A DNA stretch of 64,000 nt from Natronosalvus rutilus (GTDB lineage: Archaea > Halobacteriota > Halobacteria > Halobacteriales > Natrialbaceae): assembly GCF_024204665.1 (NCBI RefSeq), contig NZ_CP100357.1:1-64000 (forward strand), written 5' to 3'. The translations under genes and the position numbers were made by a program. Every line of letters begins with the position of its first letter. Within the stretch, counting starts at the first letter, position 1. Below the pieces are notes generated by a model. It ran no database searches. It had not been told where the DNA came from and worked only from the letters and a program-made list of their open reading frames with translations. This document shows positions 1 to 8,089 of this stretch, one piece after another.

Positions 1-83
1 GAACTCATCCACGACTTTTGACGTATTAAGCCTAGTCTTGAGTTGGTATGTTCATGAGTATCTGCGTGTGCATTGGGAACCAC

Positions 84-150
84 ACTGGACAGTATGACCA
101 ATCAGCAACACTGGTCAGTATTACTGAACTGTCTGACTAGTATTTATATA
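84..150 (+). promoter_or_regulatory. parA promoter with operator-like repeats
   Basis: Two copies of ACTGGNCAGTAT lie at 84-95 and 110-121, with a diverged third (ACTGTCTGACTAGTAT) at about 127-142. They stand directly upstream of an A/T box, TATTTATATA, at 141-150. The box is about 26 bp before the ATG at 176, as expected for a leaderless haloarchaeal transcript. The same 12-mer recurs inside the downstream partner gene (1101-1112) and its decayed copy (4204-4215). Operator or centromere function is inferred. Confidence 0.6.
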
Positions 151-175
151 CTAATAGACCATCTGGATAGTCTGT

Positions 176-1045
176 ATGATTCCGTACACGGTGTGGTCTG
201 AGGCTGGTGGCGTCGGGAAGACGACGTTTACCGTCAACCTCGCTCGAGCACACGTCGAACAGGGAAACCGCGTTCTGGCGATCGACATGGACCCCCAGGA
301 TGGCGGGCTTACGCATCACTTCGGCGTCGACGACGACAAAGCCAACAGCGAGGTCGACAATCTCGTACTCCATATGATCGGTAGGCCGCGCGGCCCGTTC
401 GAGGAGATCGTGCGCACCTCCGAAGGCGTCGATATCGTTCCGAGTCACAATATGCTCGGTACGCTCGACGAGCTCCTGACGAAAGCTGCCGATCTCGAGG
501 AGGACACAAACCCAGATCCAAATTACGTCTTTGAGAAAGAGAAACAACTCCGACGCGTGCTCATCGACGCTGGCGTTCCGACCGAGTACGACGTAATTCT
601 CATCGATCCGCCGGCATCGGAGGGGCAGCATCTCTACAACGCAGTTTATGCAACGTCGAACCTTCTCATCCCGTTCGAGCCGTCGCCGAAAGGCGAGAAA
701 AGCGTCGATGGACTGCGTGACGTCATCAAGGGCCTCGAGGCGGAACTCGAGGATATCGACGTTGGCGTTCTCGGCGCCGTCCCGAACAAGGTGAAAGGGA
801 CGAACGTCAATCAGAAGTATATCGCTTTACTCGAAGAGGAGGATATCCCGATCGCCCCGGTCACGATCGGCGAGCGTGGCTCGATGCTCGGCGACGCGTG
901 GGACAACCAAGTCAGTGTCTACGAACTCGACGCGAACGATGACTACCGTGACCTCCGTGACTACGAGCGACCGACGCTCGAGAAGTTCGATGAGCTCGCA
1001 GCATACCTCGAGAAACAGTTCGAGACCACCGAGGTGAAAGCATGA
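176..1045 (+). CDS. parA: ParA/SojA-family partition ATPase
   Basis: This is a 289-residue P-loop ATPase of the MinD/ParA type, expected to drive segregation of the replicon by ATP-dependent assembly on nucleoid DNA. The P-loop is at residues 9-17 (EAGGVGKTT), the Walker A' motif near 37-45 (DMDPQDGGL) and the Walker B strand near 139-148 (YDVILIDPPA). The usual signature lysine of the deviant Walker A box (KGG) is replaced by Glu-Ala, so the dimer-sensing contact may differ. The ATG lies about 26 bp after a good TATA box. The stop overlaps the next start by 4 nt (ATGA), showing an operon with the small partner gene, the arrangement of plasmid parA loci. Confidence 0.9.
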   Translation: MIPYTVWSEAGGVGKTTFTVNLARAHVEQGNRVLAIDMDPQDGGLTHHFGVDDDKANSEVDNLVLHMIGRPRGPFEEIVRTSEGVDIVPSHNMLGTLDELLTKAADLEEDTNPDPNYVFEKEKQLRRVLIDAGVPTEYDVILIDPPASEGQHLYNAVYATSNLLIPFEPSPKGEKSVDGLRDVIKGLEAELEDIDVGVLGAVPNKVKGTNVNQKYIALLEEEDIPIAPVTIGERGSMLGDAWDNQVSVYELDANDDYRDLRDYERPTLEKFDELAAYLEKQFETTEVKA

Positions 1046-1425
1046 AAACTGGTGCTACTGATCCGTTTGCTGACGACGACCAGGACGACGAACCAGACGA
1101 ACTGGCCAGTATGACTGAGCAGTCTGACCCGAAGCCGGAGACAGAAAACCCGGAGCCGTCTGCGAGTAATACCAGTCAGTTTGACCGGTCAGACCTACCA
1201 CTCATACTGACCCGTGATTCTGTGAAGGATGACCGTGATGACGTCCACCAGCTATTCGTCTACGAGCAGACCTCCGAGAAAGAGAAGTCAGCCCGGCGGG
1301 CGCTCGAGGATCGGATCGGCGATGACCTCTACAAGCTCGACGTTCGCGAAGCCATCTACCTCGCCGGGATGCAGAATCTCGATGACGCCGAATCCATCCT
1401 TCGTGAGTGGGGCGCAGATATCTAG
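1042..1425 (+). CDS. Small ParA partner, probable centromere-binding protein
   Basis: This 127-residue acidic protein is translationally coupled to parA. The first 55 residues are low-complexity and rich in Asp, Glu and Ser. The conserved part is residues 55-127, starting LILTRDSVKDDRDDVHQLFVY and ending in a helical NLDDAESILREWGAD segment. I see no canonical ParB CTPase motif. Its position suggests the small DNA-binding partner type found with many plasmid ParA proteins. A decayed paralogue lies at 4089-4460. Copies of the ACTGGNCAGTAT motif fall within its coding sequence (1101-1112, and inverted with one mismatch at 1204-1215), unusual for protein-coding DNA and consistent with in-gene binding sites. 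Function is inferred from context. Confidence 0.7.
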   Translation: MKTGATDPFADDDQDDEPDELASMTEQSDPKPETENPEPSASNTSQFDRSDLPLILTRDSVKDDRDDVHQLFVYEQTSEKEKSARRALEDRIGDDLYKLDVREAIYLAGMQNLDDAESILREWGADI

Positions 1426-1768
1426 CCCGACTTATGGAAGCACATTGAACGGCCAATCTTGGTGATACATCATAGGACAACTTTCTCGCGGTTGAGACAC
1501 TCAAGGTATCTCCTTGTGGTGGTCAAGGTCAAATCAGAAACAGCACGAAGAGTCTCTCTCGCGTACAACCTGGCCGTTAGAATAATATCGGACCAAGCGA
1601 GACTGTCGCTTGCACGGAGAGGGGGACATCGCTAGCCCAGGTGTTGCTGGGGATCCTCCAATCACTAACCATCATTTTCCCGCGTTTGACACACCGACTG
1701 GTGACACCAACGTCTCCAGCCATTGAGGCCGATTTTGAAAACACTACCTCAGTCCACTGTAGCACTGA
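1426..1768. repeat. Non-coding; holds a roughly 100-bp segment repeated at 9964-10067
   Basis: No convincing gene is visible. The stretch 1616-1715 is clearly similar to 9964-10067 (shared blocks include CCCAGGTGTT, AACCATCAT, CCCGCGTTT and ACACCAACGTCT). Each copy lies just downstream, on the minus strand, of one of the two related genes at 1769-2152 and 10117-10500. The similarity therefore belongs to a larger segmental duplication covering gene, flank and neighbouring response regulator. Confidence 0.6.
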
Positions 1769-2152
1769 TTACTCGATACCGACATCAACGACATCGGCAC
1801 ACGCACTCACTAACTCACGAACATCGTCAGCAGCCCCCGCATCAATCGCAGCAGCAATTCCTTGGGTTTCGCCGACGACGAAATGTAGCTCTGTTGCATC
1901 TTCGAAAAATCGTGTGGTTGCGAGTAATCTCCCATGAGCATATAGCGATTCTTGGTGTGGCGTATCGAGCGCTTCTAATCGGTTATCGCGGAAGACTCGC
2001 TGGAGGTCGCCACAGTCATATGCTGACTCAACATCATCTCGAGTGAACAGGAACTCGCTCTCTTCGGGCGTATAGTATCCAACGCTCCGCAGATCGTCGT
2101 CGAACTCCTCCTCCAAGTAGCCATGGAGTTCGCCCGCCGCTTCTCGTACCAT
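1769..2152 (-). CDS. Haloarchaeal protein of unknown function, paired with a response regulator
   Basis: This 127-residue soluble protein has no recognisable catalytic motif. The central part, with the strings RSVGYYTPEESEFLFTRDDV and EALDTPHQESLYAHG, resembles small haloarchaeal proteins found beside signalling genes. No membrane segment or signal peptide is visible. It is divergent from the receiver protein at 2357-2818. A second copy with the same arrangement lies at 10117-10500/10716-11171, where this gene has a nonsense codon. Conserved pairing suggests a role connected with the receiver protein, but this is inference. Confidence 0.65.
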   Translation of the reverse strand: MVREAAGELHGYLEEEFDDDLRSVGYYTPEESEFLFTRDDVESAYDCGDLQRVFRDNRLEALDTPHQESLYAHGRLLATTRFFEDATELHFVVGETQGIAAAIDAGAADDVRELVSACADVVDVGIE

Positions 2153-2356
2153 ATCAAATAAATTGATAGCCTTTGATAATAAGAATGTAGGCTACCCCTG
2201 AGTGATGCCTCTACCCTTTTGAAGGCTGAACCTACAAGAAATCGCATATCACTACCTCATGAATTGGTCGACATATGCGATGGCAAATATTCCACTCAGC
2301 CAAAACATTTGGGAATGATCGGTATCCCCAGCGGGCACATTGCTGAAAGTAGGATT

Positions 2357-2818
2357 GTGACGAATAACGTTCTACAGCGAGATTTTCGTAAATATGATGT
2401 CCTTCTCATTGAGCCTGACCCTGGTAGCGTTTCACGGTTCATCGACTCGTTCGAGGCAACAGAGGTCACTAATAACGTAACTGTTGTCTCGACGGGCAAC
2501 GAAGCGCTCGAGTTTCTGAATCGAAAGGGCGACTATTCGGACGCGCCCCGCCCCGATCTCGTACTCCTCGATCTCCAATTGTCTGGACCGAGCGGAACCG
2601 AGATTCTTGCCGAGCTCAAAAACAGACCTGTGTTACGTCAGATTCCTGTGCTCGTTCTAACCACGTCGGATGCAACAGAAGATATCGTTCAGTCGTACGA
2701 TCTCTATGCGAACGCATACCTGCAAAAACCCGATTCATCAGATGAACTTGATCAACTTGCACAGGTGATTGAAGATTTCTGGCTAAGGACTGTCCGGTTG
2801 CCTCCGAAAGAAAACTAA
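2357..2818 (+). CDS. Single-domain response regulator (receiver)
   Basis: This is a stand-alone CheY/Rcp-like receiver with no output domain. The acidic pocket follows the first strand (YDVLLIEPDP), the phospho-acceptor Asp lies in PDLVLLDLQL, and the conserved Thr/Lys switch residues are in VLVLTTSDA and LQKPDS. An open frame continues upstream to a TTG at 2219 with an ATG at 2315. I chose the GTG at 2357 because similarity with the paralogue at 10716 begins there, so the start is uncertain. It is divergent from the unknown gene at 1769-2152. No kinase adjoins it; the nearest large kinase in the window is at 23215. Confidence 0.8.
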   Translation: MTNNVLQRDFRKYDVLLIEPDPGSVSRFIDSFEATEVTNNVTVVSTGNEALEFLNRKGDYSDAPRPDLVLLDLQLSGPSGTEILAELKNRPVLRQIPVLVLTTSDATEDIVQSYDLYANAYLQKPDSSDELDQLAQVIEDFWLRTVRLPPKEN

Positions 2819-2929
2819 GAGGTGTCTCTATGGATCGGTTGAATTGGTAGTTGCTATGGTTTCGGGAGTTAAGTTTGTGACAATATTGATTAAGGGTTCT
2901 ACAATTGTGAGTGAGATGATGGCCTCTGT

Positions 2930-3274
2930 TTAGGTTTCGTCTGCCTCTTCTGGTTCTTCGATTATCATTGCAATAGTGAGAACGGCGTCAAACTCCTCGG
3001 GGGAACCCTGGGCCTGAATAACCCCTTGTTCTTTGTCGTACTGGATGAACTCCACTTCAGCAGATTTTGGAAGGTGTACATGTTTCAAATCGAGAGCAAT
3101 TTTTTCGAACCGATCTATATCCTCATCTGTCCCCGGTGGGTCGTCTTCCCACGTCTCTATTTTTTCCACCAGTTCAGAAACGGCTACTGGTCCGTCCTTT
3201 TCGTAGAGACAATACAAAACATATCGCCGTCTCTGGTCCTTCAACAATTCAAAGACTTCGTCCAATGTGACCAT
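2930..3274 (-). CDS. Winged-helix protein of the DUF7344 type
   Basis: This 114-residue protein begins with a short winged-helix-like segment, LDEVFELLKDQRRRYVLYCL, typical of haloarchaeal DUF7344 proteins, which are presumed transcription or signalling regulators. The C-terminal half contains IALDLKHVHLPKSAEVEFI, the usual recognition-helix and wing continuation. The ATG at 3274 was preferred over an upstream ATG at 3298 because the family motif starts two residues after it. It stands alone between a response regulator and a HalOD1 gene, in a neighbourhood of signalling genes. Confidence 0.75.
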   Translation of the reverse strand: MVTLDEVFELLKDQRRRYVLYCLYEKDGPVAVSELVEKIETWEDDPPGTDEDIDRFEKIALDLKHVHLPKSAEVEFIQYDKEQGVIQAQGSPEEFDAVLTIAMIIEEPEEADET

Positions 3275-3360
3275 ATTCAATAGTTGCCGTATTAGCATTT
3301 AACGCTCTCTACCGCCACTCCCTTACGTAATTCTCGCACAATTACGGGAATGCAAGGAGA

Positions 3361-3393
3361 AATCCCCGCCCTTCAGGGCGGGGAGGATGTCAA
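3361..3393 (+). mobile_element. Solo right end of an IS200/IS605 (IS1341-type) element
   Basis: A perfect 9-bp stem with a 2-nt loop (CCCCGCCCT-TC-AGGGCGGGG, 3364-3383) is followed by AGGATGTCAA ending at 3393. The same layout, 9-bp stem, 2-nt loop, then GGATGTCAA, closes the tnpB element at 14333-15835 on the opposite strand. No tnpB lies next to this copy, so it is a solo end or short palindrome-associated element left by an IS1341-type transposon. Confidence 0.7.
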
Positions 3394-3465
3394 ATGCAAT
3401 CAATCCACCCCTGCTAAACCGTCTATTTGTCAGGCGTCGAACGATCAAAGAGAAGCAATAGGGGG

Positions 3466-3741
3466 TTATTCATCACTGACTACTACCTCATTTCCTTCAA
3501 TCTGGACTTCGTAATCGTCGACAGAGAAGGCGACCGAAACATGGTCAGAAGAGAAGACCAGTGTATCGAGAGCATCTGGATCGACTTGATCATACAATGT
3601 CATATCGAGAGTGTCCGAAACGTCAGTTATTTCAACGTCTTCAGCATGCGCAACAGCGTTGATTACGGCGATGCTCGGTCTCGTAGCCGACCAATCGTAT
3701 TCATCTCGTATCGAACTGCTGTCGTCATTGTTACCCCCCAT
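3466..3741 (-). CDS. HalOD1 output-domain protein
   Basis: This 91-residue protein is almost only the HalOD1 domain: PSIAVINAVAHAEDVEITDV, then LYDQVDPDALDTLVF, then the beta-rich VSVAFSVDDYEVQIEGNEVVV. HalOD1 is a haloarchaeal output domain usually linked to bacterio-opsin activator-like or sensor proteins. Alone it has no known enzymatic role. An upstream ATG at 3795 is possible, but the segment it adds is unlike the family. A second stand-alone HalOD1 gene is at 20833-21081. Confidence 0.8.
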   Translation of the reverse strand: MGGNNDDSSSIRDEYDWSATRPSIAVINAVAHAEDVEITDVSDTLDMTLYDQVDPDALDTLVFSSDHVSVAFSVDDYEVQIEGNEVVVSDE

Positions 3742-4041
3742 ACACCTCCTTACAATTTGAGAGGGAAATATTTGCTGTAAAACGACAGATATCATGACTC
3801 TCAGCCAGTCTACTACGCATTTTCTCTACAGCACAACTACTACAGACAGTCAACTATCTGTGTTCCCGCTATTGGGAATCTGGTCTGTAGGTTCCCGGTA
3901 GTGTTCGAGGAATGTCTCAAAAGTGTTCAACCGCCCCAGTCAACCACCAGAGGTAGGTGATGTCGGCAGCTGCGTGAAATCACCAGGCCCGGGGAATATC
4001 GTTCAACCGGGATATAGCTAGTCGTCACCGGTCACCCCAAG

Positions 4042-4460
4042 CTAGCACCGTACCTCGAGAAACAGTTCGAGACCACAAAGGTGAAAGTATGGAAACCGGT
4101 GCTACCGATTCGTTTGCTGACAACGAACCAGACGAACCGGCCAGTGTGTCTAAGGATTCTGAGCAGCCAGTACCCGACGAAAATCCAGTGCAGTCTATGG
4201 GTAATACTGACCAGTTTGACCAGTCAGACTTACTGATCATACTGGCCCGTGATTCTGTCAAAGACGACCGCAACGATGTCCATCAGCTATTCGTCTACGA
4301 GGAACCCCCTGAGAAAGAGAAGGTGGCTCGGTGTGCGCTAGAGCGTCGAATCGGTGACAACCTCTATAAGCACGACGTTCGCGAAGCGATCTGCATTGTC
4401 GGATGCAGAACCTCGACGATGCAGAAGACGTCCTTCGCGAATGGGTGCGAACATCTAATC
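4042..4460 (+). pseudogene. Truncated second copy of the partition operon
   Basis: Bases 4048-4090 match the last codons of parA (TACCTCGAGAAACAGTTCGA is identical) and lead directly into an ATG at 4089. That opens a clear paralogue of the partner gene at 1042 (METGATDSFADN, then LIILARDSVKDDRNDVHQLF). After codon REAICIV the reading frame is lost. The expected ending, MQNLDDAEDVLREW, continues in another frame. So the copy has lost nearly all of parA and carries a frameshift in the partner. Operator-like motifs persist at 4204-4215 and 4239-4250. Confidence 0.8.
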
Positions 4461-4463
4461 CGA

Positions 4464-4475
4464 CCCTTTTTAACC
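4464..4475 (+). promoter_or_regulatory. TATA box of the small gene at 4498
   Basis: The A/T-rich run CCTTTTTAACCG lies about 25 bp upstream of the ATG at 4498, the spacing of a leaderless haloarchaeal promoter. It falls inside the decayed tail of the partition gene copy. Confidence 0.45.
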
Positions 4476-4497
4476 GAATACGCGGCCAACGCCGGCG

Positions 4498-4662
4498 ATG
4501 CACTCACAGGACGACCTGCTCATCGTCGAGGCGCTGATCAAATGCGCACGCGAATGCGACCTCCATGACCCCGACCGAAGCGGTCGGGCGCTGACACTCG
4601 CCGAAAGCGTGGCTGGCGAGCACGGGCCGGGGCTCGAGGACGCACTGTTCCAGATTGAATGA
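4498..4662 (+). CDS. Small acidic protein of unknown function (54 aa)
   Basis: This is a 54-residue open frame beginning MHSQDDLLIVEALIKCARE and ending GLEDALFQIE. Predicted content is two amphipathic helices separated by a short loop (HDPDRSGRAL). The composition is acidic and codon use is like the neighbouring real genes, with G/C mostly in third positions. A TATA-like box is correctly spaced upstream. No catalytic or metal-binding motif is seen and I do not recognise the family. Confidence 0.55.
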   Translation: MHSQDDLLIVEALIKCARECDLHDPDRSGRALTLAESVAGEHGPGLEDALFQIE

Positions 4663-5190
4663 CGTGCTAGGCATATACTGTCAGAAATATAATCAAAACC
4701 AAGGTATATAAACAAACGACAAAGAGTCAAGTTACTCAAAAACGGGTTTCTCGCCACAGCGGTCGGAATCACATACATATTGCTTGTTTTTCTATTGAAA
4801 GACCCACAATACGAGATTCTTGCTAGCCGATCCGGAAGAATTGGTATGATAGTTTTGGCAGCCGTGGCGGCCGTGGCTGTGGCCATGACGATAATAGATT
4901 GAACAACCGTATACCCCTCCCTTTCCTATCCGAGTGCTAACAGGCGTCAGACGTTGATATCTGGACGATTCGTATATAGGACTGGGGGTCGGAATTTCCA
5001 TACATCGATAATTGGTTTACAACGGTTCTTAATGAATTGGTGGCCTGTGTTACTTATCTCGGTTGTCTCATCCAGACAAAGATCTTAGCGGTAGTTTTAC
5101 GTGATTGTCAGTTGTGGCGAAACGTACGAGAATGAGAGATTTAGAATTCACCAGGGCCACAGGAAACGGCATTCTCGAGCGGGTGAGGCG
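4663..5190 (+). other. Intergenic; possible remnant of a small membrane protein
   Basis: One frame at about 4732-4903 reads a hydrophobic stretch (ATAVGITYILLVFLL) followed by MIVLAAVAAVAVAMTIID and a stop, which looks like a two-helix membrane protein. I find no ATG, GTG or TTG start before the first helix, so I do not call it a gene. A TATA-like GGTATATAAAC lies at 4703-4713. The rest shows nothing recognisable. Confidence 0.3.
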
Positions 5191-6435
5191 ATGAGCCAGA
5201 GCGATACCATCAACTGGTCGCGGATGTCTCTCGAGGAACTCCAGCACTACTGGAACGCCTACATCGAGCCCGACCTCGCACGGGACGGCCTCGACCTCTC
5301 GACGCGGCCGACCTACGAGGAGATCAGCGAGTCTGGCTACTCCGGAATCGCATACGCGCTTCGCGAACATCACGAGCTCACGTTGAGCCAGTTCCTCGCG
5401 ACGGTCGGCTATCCAGAGCCCAATTCTGAGAACTCCTACACCTGGGGTATTGACGACGAAACCACCACGCAGGAACTCGAGTTGTACCTGACGACTTACC
5501 TCCGCCGGAAAGGAACGTCAGAACAGACGGTCGCCTCCAAGCGTTCACGGCTCGCTCGCTACGTCCGTACCTACGCGGATCACTACGACAGCGCCGATAT
5601 TGTCGTACGGGTCCGGGAGGACACCGTCGTTCGTCGAGACGAACGCCAGCGCGTACGTGGGGTCTTCGACTCGTTCGACGTCGACCTCTCGAGCGCGGAA
5701 TCGAAACATAAGCACTTGACTGACGTGGTGTCGTTTTACGCGTGGCTCGAGGGCGATCGGGACGCCAAATACAACCCGGCACTCGGTGCCCCGCACGACT
5801 ACCGCTGGAAGAACGAGACGCCCGACGCTGAAGAGCGCAACCCGTCAGCGCTCGAGGCACACCATGTCCGGGCGCTCGCAGATGCGTGTGAATCGCTCTC
5901 CGATCGACTCCTGGTCGTCGCGACCTGTGGATGGGGGCTTCGACGCGGTGAGGTGGCAGCCCTCTCGACGAGCCAGACGGAAATCGACGACGGCGACCCC
6001 CGAATCGTCTTCGGAAACGAACGCAAGAACGGCCCGGGGACGGTGACAATACACTACGGCCTCGAGACGCTCGAGGATCGCTGGCTCCAGCTCGACGAGC
6101 GCGACAGCTGGAACGGCCACCTCTTCCCATCGACGAGAGCCGCAAGCGGCCACGTCGCTCCGGATACGATCACGTCTCGATTCAAGCGCCTCGCTGAGCG
6201 CGCAGACGTGACCGTACGCGGCGAGGTACCGACGCCCCAGTATGGGCGACGATTCTGGTACCGAGCGTATCTCGAGGCGGTCCAGCGCCTCTCGAAGGAG
6301 GTCTCAGCGATTGCGAGCGAGCAGGGGAGCAAGGACGCGTCGGTCGTCGTCTCGAATTACCTCGGCGAAGAGGAAGCCCGTCGACGTCGACGAGAGTTCA
6401 TGAAAGAGCAGCTAGCGGATGCGTTCGAACGGTGA
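5191..6435 (+). CDS. Tyrosine recombinase / integrase
   Basis: This 414-residue XerC/D-type site-specific recombinase probably acts in integration, excision or dimer resolution. An N-terminal SAM-like DNA-binding region (residues 90-205; QELELYLTTYLRRKGTSEQTV) precedes the catalytic domain. Candidate catalytic residues are Arg 251/252 in GWGLRRGEVAAL, Lys 279 after the beta-hairpin, Arg 353/354 and 358 in YGRRFWYRAY (replacing the usual HxxR box) and the nucleophile Tyr 390 in VSNYLGEE. The ATG at 5191 was chosen because the 30 upstream codons are basic and unlike the family. A broken nuclease-like gene follows after 6 bp and a ruined second recombinase lies at 7088-8089. No tRNA or clear att site was found nearby. 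Confidence 0.85.
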   Translation: MSQSDTINWSRMSLEELQHYWNAYIEPDLARDGLDLSTRPTYEEISESGYSGIAYALREHHELTLSQFLATVGYPEPNSENSYTWGIDDETTTQELELYLTTYLRRKGTSEQTVASKRSRLARYVRTYADHYDSADIVVRVREDTVVRRDERQRVRGVFDSFDVDLSSAESKHKHLTDVVSFYAWLEGDRDAKYNPALGAPHDYRWKNETPDAEERNPSALEAHHVRALADACESLSDRLLVVATCGWGLRRGEVAALSTSQTEIDDGDPRIVFGNERKNGPGTVTIHYGLETLEDRWLQLDERDSWNGHLFPSTRAASGHVAPDTITSRFKRLAERADVTVRGEVPTPQYGRRFWYRAYLEAVQRLSKEVSAIASEQGSKDASVVVSNYLGEEEARRRRREFMKEQLADAFER

Positions 6436-6441
6436 TTCAAA

Positions 6442-6833
6442 ATGGCAACGATAGAATCTGAGAGGGACTTTCAAGAGCAGTTTGTAGAACGCCTGGAGCG
6501 ATACCACTGGGACGTACGGACAGAAGTGCGGTCGGACAGTGGGGACTGTAGGGCCGACGTGATCGCAGAGCATCGGTCCATTGGAAAATCGGTTTTGAGC
6601 TAAAACTAATGCATGGAAGCACCGGGAGCCCGGCGGCCGAGGCCGTAAAACAGCTGTCGAAATATCAAACCTCCAAATTTAACGGCGAGGCAATTGGTCT
6701 GTGGGCATTAGCAGTACATACGTCAAACTCAGTAACCGAATGGGAGAAACGGCTACTCCAATCGTTATTCAACGACCTCGGGTTTGGATTCGCTCGGGCC
6801 CGGGGAATCTCGAAGATAAGCTTTGCAGTGTGA
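6442..6833 (+). pseudogene. Frameshifted PD-(D/E)XK nuclease-like gene
   Basis: Starting at the ATG at 6442, frame 1 reads DFQEQFVERLERYHWDVRTE, then GDCRADVIAEH, and reaches TAA at 6601. Shifting frame near 6575 continues smoothly as HWKIGFELKL, then AAEAVKQLSKYQTSKFNGEA, to a stop at 6831-6833. Joined, the two parts give the motif order of a PD-(D/E)XK nuclease fold: Glu in the N-terminal helix, Asp in RADVIAEH, then E-x-K in FELK. One base loss near 6573-6580 explains the break. It starts 6 bp after the recombinase stop, so it was probably co-transcribed with it. The biological role (restriction, repair) cannot be told. Confidence 0.55.
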
Positions 6834-6956
6834 AAGAGCTTACCGATGTTGGAGCCCCATTCTATCGGGGAGAGGGAACTGGAACGGATACGGCGGCGAG
6901 TTGAGAAGAAATCGCCGCACTGGATTAAAGAATAACGCCCCACCGCATCAATTGTT

Positions 6957-7190
6957 CTATTCGACCTGCTCGCGAAGTAACTCCAACTCACTCTCGAGCC
7001 GTTCGACTTTGCTCTCGAAGCGCTCCTCGCGCTCAAATCGGTCGTAGAACTCCCAGAATAGATCATCCTCACCAACGTCGCGAAGAATCTCGACCGCGTG
7101 CTCGAGAAGTGGATCGGCTGGTGTGACGATCGTGGCGTCGACACACTCGAGGGCGTGAGCAAGCGAACGATGGGGAACTACGCCGCCCAC
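6957..7190 (-). CDS. Possible small coiled-coil protein (doubtful)
   Basis: The 77-codon frame has a convincing C-terminal half (LFWEFYDRFEREERFESKVE, then LESELELLREQ) that would form a charged coiled coil. Its N-terminal half is antisense to a region that reads as the N-terminal domain of the ruined recombinase (7088-7192). It may therefore be the C-terminal remnant of a minus-strand gene interrupted by the recombinase fragment. Confidence 0.3.
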   Translation of the reverse strand: MGGVVPHRSLAHALECVDATIVTPADPLLEHAVEILRDVGEDDLFWEFYDRFEREERFESKVERLESELELLREQVE

Positions 7191-8089
7191 CTCTAACGGC
7201 GCGTCAAGGCCGGCCAGTCCGAGGACGTCGACGGCGTGGACCTACTACAATCAGGTCTCGGTGTTCCTCTCATGGGAGGTCAAATACGACTACCTCGCGG
7301 AGAACCCTGCCGAGAAACAGGCCGCGAAAGACGACATGCCGCCGCGTCCGTCCTCGAACAGCGGCGATCAACAGTTCTGGATCGTCGAACAGCGCCGGGC
7401 GACCGTGGACTACATCGACGAACGAGTTCGGGAAGCGATCGACGAGAAAGGATTGGACGCTATCGAAGAAGCCCGTGGCCGGGCACTCATCACTGTCCTC
7501 GCGTACTCGGGCGTGCGCGGCGCTGAGATCCTCGCCGATCAGAACGACCCCCGGCGTAACGGCCTCAGATGCCACAGCGTCGACCTCGAGGCCGGTACGA
7601 TCACCGGTCCTGGGGAAGAACCAGCAACGCGAAGAGACGCCGCTCACGTCGAAGGCGGTCCCACCCCTCGAGCGGCTGTACCAGATCGTCGACCCGCCGG
7701 CCGACGGGTGGCCGATCTTCCCTTCTCAGCACCCACCGTCGCTGTATGGGGCGATCGACGGCGCCGGATACGACCGGCCCGACGGAAACCCGTGGGATTA
7801 CGTCCTCGAAAATGACATCGAACCACCGTCGCTCTTGACATCGGGCGTACGCACGCTGTTGAAGCGCTTCTCAGATACGACAGAAATTCCCGATCTTGAA
7901 GATGGTGATTATCTGACGTTGCATGGCACCCGCCGGGGGGTCGGGGAGACACTCTTTCGCGAGCGTGGCGCCGCGACGGCTCAACGGATGCTCCGACACG
8001 CCGATCCGAAGACGACCTCGCAAATGTACTCCCATATCGAGGCGAGCGAGCTGAGCGAAGACGTGAGTGAGGTGTTTGAAAACGAATAG
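7088..8089 (+). pseudogene. Degenerate tyrosine recombinase
   Basis: Pieces of a XerC/D-like recombinase can be followed through several frames. The N-terminal domain starts NLDRVLEKWIGWCDDRGVDT at 7088 and runs to a TAA at 7194. A shift near 7230 leads to WTYYNQVSVFLSWEVKYDYL and the arginine box AYSGVRGAEIL. Another shift near 7600 leads to LGKNQQREETPLTSKAV and the C-terminal HGTRRG, RMLRHADP and the tyrosine in MYSHIEASEL, ending at 8089. At least three disabling changes are present, so it is inactive. Confidence 0.75.

Noticed and set aside
4732-4903. Small two-helix membrane protein
   Set aside because: The hydrophobic pattern is good but no start codon precedes the first helix; kept only as a note.
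5101-5190. N-terminal 30-residue extension of the recombinase
   Set aside because: Basic, His/Arg-rich and unlike the family; the ATG at 5191 fits the known start of the fold.
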